Position numbers and translations under genes: made by a program. A stretch of DNA of 64,000 bases from contig CM043953.1 in assembly GCA_014529385.2 (NCBI GenBank), forward strand, positions 108,508,549-108,572,548, in the 5' to 3' direction. Position 1 is the stretch's first letter. Every line of letters starts with the position of its first letter. The notes beneath the pieces are model-generated. The model saw nothing but the letters and a program-made list of their open reading frames with translations. It had not been told where the DNA came from and did no database searches. This document shows, one piece after another, positions 1 through 9,160 of this stretch. This DNA comes from Adiantum capillus-veneris. Lineage: Eukaryota > Streptophyta > Polypodiopsida > Polypodiales > Pteridaceae.

Positions 1-1377
1 ATCCACTAGACCTTTCCTAACCAATCTCCCTTTGATGTAACAGTCTAGCACCGGTGTAATGTCCTCATTCATTTCAGCTTGTGCAATTTTTACAACAGGC
101 ACACTCTCTTTTACCTTTTTCCTAGTGCTAACTGCCCTTGTTAAATCCCTCCTAACTTGTGGACATAATGCAAGAAATTGAGGCCATGAAATATCAGGAC
201 CCTTACCTCTCATGTCCTCCAACAAGTTGTACGGAGCCATACCATGTCCAAGAGGGAAGTCTTGGAGGTTGATACGACGTCGAGTCCTCTTGGTTTCCTT
301 GGTTCCCTTTGCCTTCTTGCCTTGTCCATGGTCACTCTGTGATGTGACTCCTTCTTTCTCTTTACCTTTTCCTCGGCCACGCTTAATTCCATTGGCTTCC
401 ATGTCAACCTCATTTGAATTTGTCACCTCTACCACATGCACACTTGGATCTGGCAAAGGTGGAACTCCTTCTACCCCGTGTGGAGGTGGTCTTGGTCCAT
501 TTGGCCTTTGTAGAAGCCTTGGTTGTTGACCAGTTCCTTCACCTGCATTCATCACTGGGTAATTCAAGTTAGGCCTCCCTGGCTCCCCACGGGGCCAAGG
601 ACAATTATACATCCCATGTCCAGACTCTCCGGAATTCCAACATTGCAAGACTCTCCTAGGTCGTGGATCTCGCTCTTCAGACTTCTTTGCTTGTCCCTTT
701 GGACCTACAGCTTGTGCAAGGTGAATTGACAGGCTGCTTAAAGATTCGTTTAACTTCTCAATTACTTCCGCCGTTACCTTAGGAAGCTCCCTCGATGTTG
801 ATGCTTGTGACTTACCTTTGGGTCTAAGACCTTCTATTGGAACCTCTCCCCTTAAGCACTTGAGTTTCCTATACTTCTCAGCAGCCCTAGTTTCAGCTGC
901 ATCAAAAGTAGCAGGTGCACCCGCCTCAACTTTTACCTTAAGGTCAGGAAAGAGTCCGGCTATGAACCTCTCCTTCTTTAAAAATTCTGCACCATCACCA
1001 GGGTTAGTAACATTTCGTATCCATAGAGCCCAAAGACGTAGAAACTCTTGCTTGTACAAGTAGTAGTCATCTAAGTCTTTTTGCTTATGAGAAACAATGT
1101 CTTGCCATAGTTTTTGAGTGTTTTGGGGATCAAAGAAGTATCTCTTAAAACGATTCAAAACTTCTGTGTAATTCCCCTTAACTTCCTCAGGCAAAGAGTC
1201 AAACCAAGTACTAGCATCTTTCCTAAGGACCACCTCAAACATTTCTACATGTTCTTGATCAGTTACTATCCTCTTGATACGGCAAGACATCTTGAAATTC
1301 GCTAGAAATAATTCTGCATCCTCTCCAGGCTCTCCAAAGAAAAGAGGATATCCAGACATTTGGCGTTGGCTCTCCAT
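1..1377 (-). CDS. Gag of Tat-like Ty3/gypsy element, copy A (partial, runs off left edge)
   Basis: This is the structural capsid/nucleocapsid protein of an LTR retrotransposon; it packages element RNA in cytoplasmic particles. The ATG is at 1375-1377 (minus strand) and the frame stays open to the window edge, 459 codons. Its length from ATG to the edge equals the matching stretch of copy B (9161-10537) exactly, so there is no net indel between the copies. A retrotransposon gag capsid domain (Trp/Phe-rich, near residues 30-160) is followed by a basic, low-complexity tail and one zinc knuckle. The second Cys of that knuckle is changed to Ser (TCC at 631-633, where copy B has TGC), so the CCHC motif is broken. 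It lies directly downstream of the leader ORFs and the 5' LTR at 1993-4670. Confidence 0.88.
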   Translation of the reverse strand, partial: MESQRQMSGYPLFFGEPGEDAELFLANFKMSCRIKRIVTDQEHVEMFEVVLRKDASTWFDSLPEEVKGNYTEVLNRFKRYFFDPQNTQKLWQDIVSHKQKDLDDYYLYKQEFLRLWALWIRNVTNPGDGAEFLKKERFIAGLFPDLKVKVEAGAPATFDAAETRAAEKYRKLKCLRGEVPIEGLRPKGKSQASTSRELPKVTAEVIEKLNESLSSLSIHLAQAVGPKGQAKKSEERDPRPRRVLQCWNSGESGHGMYNCPWPRGEPGRPNLNYPVMNAGEGTGQQPRLLQRPNGPRPPPHGVEGVPPLPDPSVHVVEVTNSNEVDMEANGIKRGRGKGKEKEGVTSQSDHGQGKKAKGTKETKRTRRRINLQDFPLGHGMAPYNLLEDMRGKGPDISWPQFLALCPQVRRDLTRAVSTRKKVKESVPVVKIAQAEMNEDITPVLDCYIKGRLVRKGLVD

Positions 1378-1461
1378 TGAATTAATTTCAAAGTAACGTG
1401 TTTTTGTTTTTTCTTTCTTTAAAAGATTTACACAATAATATTTTCTAAATTGCAATCTATT

Positions 1462-1680
1462 CTACAACAAAATAAAAATATTCACATCAAATGACCTATG
1501 ATAATCAATAAGAGGTAGAATGACAGGGTTTGGTGATGCGAGAATTTCTCCTACTCTTTGGGCACCAAACATGAATACCATACGTTGTTGAAAATGGATT
1601 TTTCTACTAATTGCAATGTTTATTCTAATGTGTGGAGTGAAATGGAAGGGGAAAACCTCTATTCCTGGGCCATTATCCAT
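1462..1680 (-). CDS. Leader small ORF B, copy A (72 aa, function unknown)
   Basis: This small ORF lies between the 5' LTR and gag. I recognise no family. The C-terminal half has the pattern G-x2-R-x2-E-I-x-A-S-x-N-P-x-I-L-P-L-I-x-Y-x2-S-x-D-V-x-I-F-x-L, which is shared with the neighbouring leader ORF at 1702-1914, so the two are paralogues. It differs from the copy B homologue (8857-9075) by six bases in 219; five are synonymous and one is Pro to Ser. That bias is what a translated, selected protein would show. Extra ORFs upstream of gag are known in Ogre elements of the Tat lineage, but their function is unknown. The ATG chosen is the first in frame and is conserved in both copies. Confidence 0.6.
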   Translation of the reverse strand: MDNGPGIEVFPFHFTPHIRINIAISRKIHFQQRMVFMFGAQRVGEILASPNPVILPLIDYHRSFDVNIFILL

Positions 1681-1701
1681 GGTCTATGCATGACCTAATA
1701 C

Positions 1702-1914
1702 TCAAAACAAAACAAAAATATAGACGTCCAAACTAAGGTCGTACCTAATCAGAGGCAAAATAAAAGGGTTTACTGAAGCGTTTATCTCGGCCAACCTAAG
1801 AGGACCTAAAATCCTACGAATTACTCGCTGAAATTGCAACTTAGTACTAACAATTATGTGTACCTTTTGCCTTGCAATGGGAATGAAAGGATCATACAAA
1901 TTCTCGTGATTCAT
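1702..1914 (-). CDS. Leader small ORF A, copy A (70 aa, function unknown)
   Basis: This is the first of two small ORFs in the element leader, 22 bases upstream of ORF B. It ends in a hydrophobic block that matches ORF B position by position (N-P-F-I-L-P-L-I and D-V-Y-I-F-V-L). Where copy B keeps it (8740-8835), there are three base differences: Asn AAC/AAT, Leu CTG/CTC, and TGA/TAA at the stop. None changes the protein. It has no recognisable domain. It could be an accessory protein of the element, or half of a split ORF that is joined by splicing. Confidence 0.55.
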   Translation of the reverse strand: MNHENLYDPFIPIARQKVHIIVSTKLQFQRVIRRILGPLRLAEINASVNPFILPLIRYDLSLDVYIFVLF

Positions 1915-1974
1915 GCAACCTACTTGACTATGCTAAAGGTTGAACCTACACAAAAAGATACACAAGTCTTTCCT

Positions 1975-1988
1975 CCGTGGGGGCACCA
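1975..1988 (-). promoter_or_regulatory. Candidate primer-binding site of copy A
   Basis: Reading on the minus strand, the LTR end CCGCCTCA is followed four bases later by TGGTGCCCCCACGG. Plant gypsy primer-binding sites start with TGG (the complement of tRNA CCA) within a few bases of the LTR, so the position and first bases fit. I cannot assign the tRNA with confidence. Confidence 0.45.
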
Positions 1989-2828
1989 AAATTGAGGCGG
2001 TCCGGGGCGGGCAACAAGAGAGGCGACCTCTAAACACCCCTCAAGGCTCCCGTGCTGCTCAATTGGGGCTGGGGCAACCACAAGCACAACACAACAACAA
2101 ACCCACAGCCAAACCAAAACAAGATAGGGGCACCACCTAGTTATTGTATGCGAACTAGGACGCAAGAGAGATTTTGGCACAACCAAGAAGATGCACCACA
2201 CAACACACACAAACAACCTCACACCAAGACACACATGAAATGGACCAGAGAGAGCTAGAGAAAAGGGAAGAGAGAGAGGAAAGGATCTTGCGTAATACCT
2301 TATTTGTGACTTGCAAATGGAGATGGTTCGTTATGATGCTATCGTAGAACTTGTACAAAAATCACTCAATGCTTAGTGATTGCTAATCATTGCCAAAACA
2401 CACACACACTGTCTTAGGGTGTGGGAGACCTCTCACCACAATACCCTCTTACAATGGATACAAAACTGGCAATGAAAAACACACTAAAACACTTTCTAAA
2501 ATCAAGATCAACCGATAAAACTCAAAATACACAAGTCACCTTGAATTCACCAAACCGTATTGCACAAATGGAAGGACGAAGATTTGAACGTCGAATCACG
2601 CCTTTGATGCACCAAACCTCAATTTATTGATGATGAAGGAGCATGTACAATAGTGGTTTTGAGATTTGTGGAACTCACGCTCTCTCACTTGCAATGTGTA
2701 GCTTGAAGGCTTCTCTCACACCAAGAGTGAAGCTCACAAGTGGTTGCTACACCTAAGTCTCTCCTCACGCATAGAGTGTTGGGGTGCTATGTGAGATGTT
2801 GGAGGTTGTTTTACAAGAAGAAGAGGGG

Positions 2829-2840
2829 CCTATTTATAGG
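2829..2840 (-). promoter_or_regulatory. TATA box of copy A LTR
   Basis: CCTATAAATAGG on the minus strand, about 1.83 kb into the LTR and upstream of the leader. This is the only strong TATA-like motif I noticed in the LTR and would mark the U3/R boundary nearby. Confidence 0.55.
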
Positions 2841-3008
2841 TTGGAGACCCCTCATTAGGATTATTGGAAATCCTAATTTACAAGCTAGCAAATCAGGATT
2901 ATGATTTTTTTGAATATCAAAACATTGTGGGCCTTCTTTGTCTGCTTGAGTCATGGGTGTGGGCTCAAAAGAGAGCATTATTGATGGTAGATAAGGTGAA
3001 AGTAAGTA

Positions 3009-3010
<2 letters not shown>

Positions 3011-3043
<33 letters not shown>
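3011..3043. repeat. (GA)n microsatellite in copy A LTR
   Basis: Uninterrupted GA dinucleotides, 33 bp, in U3 relative to the TATA box. Confidence 0.95.
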
Positions 3044-3045
<2 letters not shown>

Positions 3046-4670
3046 ACTATACACATGTCTTGAGGTGAGGTGTCTTTTATGGTTAGGTCAATGGCTATTT
3101 TGTGTTAGTATGTTAGTGGTTAGTGTTAGTAATCACTAGAAAGTTAATGATATATTTACAATGGGTAGAATGGGTGGGATGGTTGGAGTAAGATGGTTGA
3201 ATGAAGTGAGCAAATCCTTGTGATGGTGAAGCTTGAAGAAGTTTTGGACTTACTTGTGTAGGTTCTCAAAATGACCATCGATCTTCTTCTTCGTCTTCTC
3301 TTCTTTACGCCACTGCTGCCAAGGTTGATCATCGTGATGAAAATGGTAATTCCGTTGATGAGATCTTTTGATTTGCAGAGGTTAAGCATGGTACACATGC
3401 TGAATTTATGTGTATATATAAGGAGTAAGATGGAATTGTACTTTGGAGATAATAGAGAGAGGCATAGAGATGGTGTATGTACATGGAGAGCTCATATGAG
3501 AGCTATGGGAGTAAGTGGGGAGGTTAATGGTGAAGAAGGTGAGAGAAACCATTGAAGGTGCAGGTTTGAGTGAGGGATTGAGAGAAATGTGTGTGTGTGT
3601 GTGTGTGTAAGTGTGGAAAGAGGTGAGAGAAGACTATGGGCTACTTGTGAAAAAAGTGGGCAGACTGGGGTCCACTCAAAAAATCATAGCTCACCGCTGG
3701 TAGCTCCAAAAATCATGAAAAAATTTGAGGTGATTACTCAAAGCGTGGGCTACATTTTCTCTTTTGACCACTACTCCAAATTCGGAGTGGAGATAGGTGC
3801 CAAAATTCTCACCAAAAAGCCTGTTTTTATGCTTGCAAAAGTCTTTTAGTGGACCCCTCCTTTGTTGAATTTGTACAATGCATCCAAGAGTGAGCCCCTC
3901 CTTTGTCATATCATAATACAAAGCATCCAAGTTGCCCTTGACATATGCATGGAGGAGGCTTATTGGTGAATAAAGAAATATATACATGGTGGGACTAGTG
4001 TATGGACTATTCATGGACTTTAGCTCAATGAGCACATGGTGTTAGAATAATGAGTAAAAATAATAATAAAAATATGGAGGAGTTATGGATATGGAAAGAT
4101 ATTGGAATCATATGATATGGTCCCTCTTTGAATTATTTTGGGTGAAAGAGGAAAAGGTATGCAAGTAAATAATATAATAAACTTGACCAATGAGTAGAAA
4201 TCAATTTTTTGTTTTCACGAGGGTGAGGGTGAAAATGTGGGAGTGATTTGTATAAAGGAAAAATATAAGGTTAGAGTATGTACATATTGGCAAAAAATAT
4301 ACTTATGGTGTAAGAGGATGAAAGAAGGTGTACATATGTTTAATAAAACACACACCTAAGTAGAAATATTTAAATAAAATACCAAAATAATTATAAAAAA
4401 TCCCTATATTTAGGCCATATATACAATGAAATATTTACACACAAAGAGGCCATAATATACTTTTATTTTTTTATTTTTTTTATTTTTTTTGGCTCACCTA
4501 GCCCAGTGACTAGCTAGCTGAGGGTTTTTAAGAAGATATGGGAAAAGTCCCGTGACTCACGCACGCCTATGTACAGTGAAATGGTAGGGATAGCCACAGT
4601 GTTTGGGTGATTTTGGTAGGGTGAGGTAACTCACTGTGGCAATTACAAAGAGCCGAAAAAACGGCTATCA

Positions 4671-6044
4671 ATAGCTTTACCTTTCCAAGTCTAGCTCATC
4701 TTTCGCTTGATGACGCCATGGCTACCATGCACACCCCAGTGATGGGCATGCCAAGAAACACGCCATGCACCTATTTTGTAGCACCGCTACATGGTAGCTC
4801 AATGCATGCAAAAAGTACCTACAAGTGTGTACCCATCATATGCACCTATAGGTCCTCGTACTCATATAGCTTCTACCCCTCCCATTGTTTCAACAACCTA
4901 TGCTCCACAACCACAACATCCAAGCTCTTATTTCAATGGGACCATACTAGCTAGCATTAGCATGTCACATATGACGTCTGCTATCCATAGGGCCACACAT
5001 ATGAACTTTGGGCCACCACATGGCACAACACTGTATAAAATTTGGAACCCAAGGGCTTCCTGCCAAGCCCAATGCCAATACCTACTCCACATGTAGTCTC
5101 TGGAGCGCCTTCACCCACGGTGCCTGCTCACTTAGGTGACTAGGATGGATTTTCTCAAGCTATCGGTCGATCTATTGCTGAGAATATGCGTAACATGCCT
5201 GATAGAGAGCCTAGGAGTAAGGTAGTACAAATAGCCAAGCTCACACAAGAATTTAGTGGGAATGGGGATGTGAGAAAGCATATCAAAGTGTTTGAACAAA
5301 TATACGATTCCCTAGGATAACACAATGACTTAACATAAGAGTAATGCTTTAAGCCTGACCTTAAGTGGGAAGGCTGGGGATTGGTATAGAACCCTAAGGG
5401 TGGAAGAAAAAACAATTTACCCTAATCTTAGGAGATTGTTCTTGAAAGAATACATACGAGAGGGAATGCTTTGGGGTGTAGCCTCTCAGCTCCAGAAAGC
5501 CCAAGAAGAGGAAGGAAAGTTGGTGAGAGACTTTATTAGTCACTTGAAGCATTTGAATTCTTGTTGTAATCCAAATGAGTGCTTCAATAATAACCAATTG
5601 CTTGATAGATTCATTAGGGGATTATGACATGAGGATATCTACAATGGCCTAGTCATTAGAGGTATCACCACTTGGGAAGCAGTCATGACCAATGCAATCC
5701 AATTGGAGGATAATTTAATAATTCAAGGACAAAGAGTGTTTGTTGAGTCTAAATCTACTAGCTCACAAGCATCGGGGCATCAGCCAATGACCCTAAATCC
5801 TATTGCTAAGGAGCCAAAGAATCTGAGATGACTTTAGCAGACCTCACCAAGGCCATTCAAGAGAGTCTTAGAGACAATCGTGCTCCGCAAAACAATCATA
5901 TGTATCCAAGAATGGAGCAACAATCGGGCTCAATATGCTATGGTCTGCAAAGTACCAGTGAATGCCCTACTTTTAGAGTAAAATTCAATGGGAATTGCAA
6001 TGCCTGTGGGAGGTATGGTCATGAAGCTAAGGATTACATAGTAT
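4671..6044 (+). pseudogene. Gag of an older gypsy element (part 1, decayed)
   Basis: This is the N-terminal and capsid part of an old gypsy gag, interrupted by several stops and frameshifts (for example near 5320-5400 and at 5625). A readable block near 5150-5320 and another at 5400-5625 form a retrotransposon-gag capsid domain, with motifs such as QLQKAQEEEGKLVRDFI. A zinc knuckle at about 5994-6038 reads C-x2-C-x4-H-x4-Tyr; the last Cys has become Tyr. The frame is cut at 6044 by copy B and resumes at 18197; removing copy B and one GTAT restores the same frame. Copy A is inserted at its left end. Confidence 0.75.
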
Positions 6045-7754
6045 TGATAGCCGTTTTTTGGCTCTTTGTAATTGCCACAGTGAGTTACCTCACCCTACCA
6101 AAATCACCCAAACACTGTGGCTATCCCTACCATTTCACTGTATATAGGCGTGCGTGAGTCACGAGACTTTTCCCATATCTTCTTTAAAAACCCTCAGTTA
6201 GCTAGTCATTGGGCTAGTTGAGCCAATAAAATAAAATAAAAATAAAAAATATAAGTATATTATGGCCCATGCGTATGTAAATATTTCTTTGTATATAGGG
6301 CCTAAATAAAAGATTTTTTCATAATTATTTTGGTATTTATTTAAATATTTCTACCTAGGTGTGTGTTATTTATGCTCTGTACATTGCCTCACCATTACCA
6401 CAATTTTTCTTACCATTTTTCATATTCTTTATTCCATTTATAAATATTTTCATGTAAGATTCTCTTATATTTGGTGTAACTCCACCCCAACAAAAATCCA
6501 AAAAAACTAGTTTTATTTATGTGTATATTTTTTCACTATTGTGATTTTTCCCTTCCTACATCTATTTTGTTTTTCTTCTAAAAAATTAGAACACCAAAAA
6601 TATTTATCTTTTTATGGTAGCCTCATAATGAGAGAGATTTCTTTTGACCCCTTTATATTTTTTCCACTTATATTATTTATATTTGACATGTACATATTTT
6701 TTAGACCCCTCAATATTTGATTTTCTTAGTTGTACTATTCACTTATATCATGATCTCAACAATATCTTCAATTATAGACCTACCAAATAAGGTCAAGGGT
6801 AGGTGGCATGCATACATGCACTATGGAGGGCTCACTCTTGGAGGTATTCGAAAGAATCATCCAAAGAAGGACCCCACAAGGACCTTGTGCAGTGGAAAAC
6901 AACGATCGATTTTGTTGAATTTTTAAAGTTCACTTGCTCTCCGAATTTGAAAAGGTGATACAAACAAAAGTTGGAGCTCGTAGGCTGAACTTTTGCCTCA
7001 AATTTTTTCATATTTTTTTGAGCTACGAGCTGTGAGCTATGATTTTATTAGTGGACCCTAGTTTTCCCATGCTATGCAGCCACACTCTCTCTTCCACTTT
7101 ATCATTTTCCTCTTTCACACACACTTCTCCACTCATCATCCCCACCTCTCTCACCACTCTTCTCTGCACCCTACTCACCTTCTCCTCAACCTTGAAGAAT
7201 AAGAGAAACCATGGTGGACTCATACCTCCCACACACAATTCCATTCCAAAATTGACCACCTAGTCTCATTTTTCCTCCTCCAAATTACCCATATCTTTCA
7301 AAAAAACCACAAAATTCAGCCTCTTCTCTTAAAAGACAGCATCATGGTGGTTGATTACTCAGCTTCAATTACCTTGTCTCTCAAGGAAGGTCAAGAGTGG
7401 AGAAAAAATGTATCGTCAAAGCTAGTGGACCGTCAACAAGCGTCAAAATTAGCCCTACTCAAGACACTTGGAGCATCAACCTTGTAAGAAATCCACCTTT
7501 TCTTACCTCTTAAGAGTTTTTCTTCCTTATTTGTATCCTACATGGATACTCCCATTGTAAATATCCAATTCCATTTGTAAATTAATACTAACTCTACTAA
7601 CACTAACCCACTATGAAAAGTCCTATCACCTCCATTTCTCTCCTCTCTCTTTCCCCACCAACTTCTTGATAATTCCAAGCAAAAGAAATTAGATAAATTG
7701 CTGAATATCTAACCCAACCATGGTTAGAGGAGTAACTCTAGCCTTCAAAATTGC

Positions 7755-7761
7755 TATAAAA
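7755..7761 (+). promoter_or_regulatory. TATA box of copy B 5' LTR
   Basis: TATAAAA in the context TTGCTATAAAAGG, about 980 bp upstream of the end of the LTR. This region is missing from the composite 3' LTR, which lost the equivalent of roughly 7725-7983. Confidence 0.6.
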
Positions 7762-8422
7762 GGAGGGTGTAGCTAGCACAAAAGGGGGGAGCCATAAGCA
7801 AGAGCACTATGCTGTAGCTTGAGAAGCCAAGCTCAACCTCTCTAGAAGGAGCTCTTGAGTGGAAGCTCATTGTCTTATGCATGTGCATGTGTTGTAATAG
7901 GGGATTAGCAAGGGAACTCTATGCCATTGTAAGAGAGAGAGAGTGATCATTCAATTGAGAGTAGGAAATCTATCATTTCTCCTACTAGTGTAAGCCCAAC
8001 ATTTGCTGAATCAAGGAGGGTGGATTTGGACTAAGCTTGGATACTTTGTCTCCCTTCCAACGTGAAGTAATGGACAACAATGATGCGTAAGTGTCTTGGT
8101 GTTTTTTGTTAAGTTCTTGATAGCTTGTCTCTGGTGTTGTCATCAATCTAGCCATAAATCCCACATACTGTAAGAGGGCGACAGGGTGGAGAGGACTCCC
8201 CTGGCTTTAAGACAGTGATTGGGGTGGCTTTTCTTGTGATGTGTTGTGGTGAAATTTACGCAAGCTATGTTGAACAAATACTAATCTCACTTTGATTTGT
8301 CATGACAGATTTGTAAGAAGGTATTAATGCAACAAGCACCCCCTCCCCCTTTCTCTCTCTTTCTTAAATATATAGTTGTGTTTGCTTGATCATTGCCGAT
8401 ACGTTTCAAAGCAGCCCGAGCA

Positions 8423-8425
<3 letters not shown>

Positions 8426-8499
<74 letters not shown>
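8426..8499. repeat. (TC)n microsatellite in copy B 5' LTR
   Basis: 74 bp of pure TC downstream of the TATA box, so within the transcribed R/U5 part. The sister tract in the 3' LTR is 88 bp. Confidence 0.95.
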
Positions 8500-8502
<3 letters not shown>

Positions 8503-8739
8503 TTTTAGTGTGTGAGAGTGTTCCATTGGTGTTAGGGTTAGTGTAAATTCCTTGCTTGTTTGTGGGTTGCTCTAACGATTCTCCTCTTTTGCGTCCTAGT
8601 TCGCTCTTAAACTAGGTGGTGCCCCTTGTGTAGTTGGGATTTGGCTGGGGGTTTGTTGTTTTGGGTTGTGTTGTGTTGTGCCCCCAGCCCCATTGAGCAC
8701 CACGGGAGCCTTGAAGGGTGTCTAGAGGTTGCTCCTCTT

Positions 8740-8835
8740 AGGTTGGCCGAGATAAACGCTTCAGTAAATCCTTTTATTTTGCCTCTCATTAGGTACGACC
8801 TTAGTTTGGACGTCTATATTTTTGTTTTGTTTTAA
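8740..8835 (+). pseudogene. Leader small ORF A, copy B (truncated)
   Basis: Only the C-terminal 31 codons of the 70 codon leader ORF remain. The deletion that removed the primer-binding site fused LTR sequence to it; the open frame now starts in the LTR (from 8626). The remaining codons differ from copy A (1702-1797) only silently. Confidence 0.6.
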
Positions 8836-8856
8836 GCATTAGGTCATGCATAGACC

Positions 8857-9075
8857 ATGGATAATGGCCCAGGAATAGAGGTTTTCCCCTTCCATTTCAC
8901 TCCACACATTAGAATAAACATTGCAATTAGTAGGAAAATCCATTTTCAACAACGTATGGTGTTCATGTTTGGTGCCCAAAGAGTAGGAGAAATTCTCGCA
9001 TCACCAAACTCTGTCATCCTACCTCTTATTGATTATCATAGGTCGTTTGATGTGAATATCTTTATTTTGTTGTAG
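8857..9075 (+). CDS. Leader small ORF B, copy B (72 aa, function unknown)
   Basis: It is the same protein as the copy A ORF at 1462-1680 with one substitution (Pro to Ser in the NPVILPLI block), five other base changes being silent. The ATG follows the truncated ORF A by 21 bases, and the stop lies 86 bases upstream of the gag ATG. No known domain, signal peptide or clear transmembrane segment is visible; the C-terminus is rich in Ile, Leu and Phe. Confidence 0.6.
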   Translation: MDNGPGIEVFPFHFTPHIRINIAISRKIHFQQRMVFMFGAQRVGEILASPNSVILPLIDYHRSFDVNIFILL

Positions 9076-9160
9076 AATAAATTACAAGCTAGAAAACATT
9101 ATTGTGTAAATCTTTTTAAGAAAGAAAAACAAAAACGGGTGTCACTTTGAAATCAATTCA

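Larger units (their letters stand above)
1993..4670 (-). mobile_element. 5' LTR of Tat-like copy A (2678 bp)
   Basis: On the minus strand the LTR begins TGATAGCC at 4670 and ends CCGCCTCA at 1993, with canonical TG...CA ends. The first roughly 330 bp and the last roughly 190 bp match the copy B LTR. The middle, including the promoter region, is unrelated to copy B, so this is a separate LTR subfamily. It contains a (GA)n tract at 3011-3043, a short (GT)n near 3589-3608 and a TATA box at 2829-2840. The flank outside 4670 is the old gypsy element, which resumes as gag sequence. Confidence 0.88.
6045..8739 (+). mobile_element. 5' LTR of copy B (3' end deleted)
   Basis: It starts TGATAGCC and matches the 3' LTR at 14463-15710 (roughly 1.6 percent different by my count) and 17405-18171 (nearly identical). 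The last 24 or so LTR bases, the primer-binding site and the start of the leader are missing. The junction lies in the shared word TCCTCTT (8733-8739), a microhomology between LTR and leader, which points to a simple end-joining or slippage deletion of about 210 bp after insertion. Confidence 0.88.

Noticed and set aside
212-1305. Plus-strand frames across 212-1305
   Set aside because: They are antisense to the open gag frame of copy A on the minus strand.
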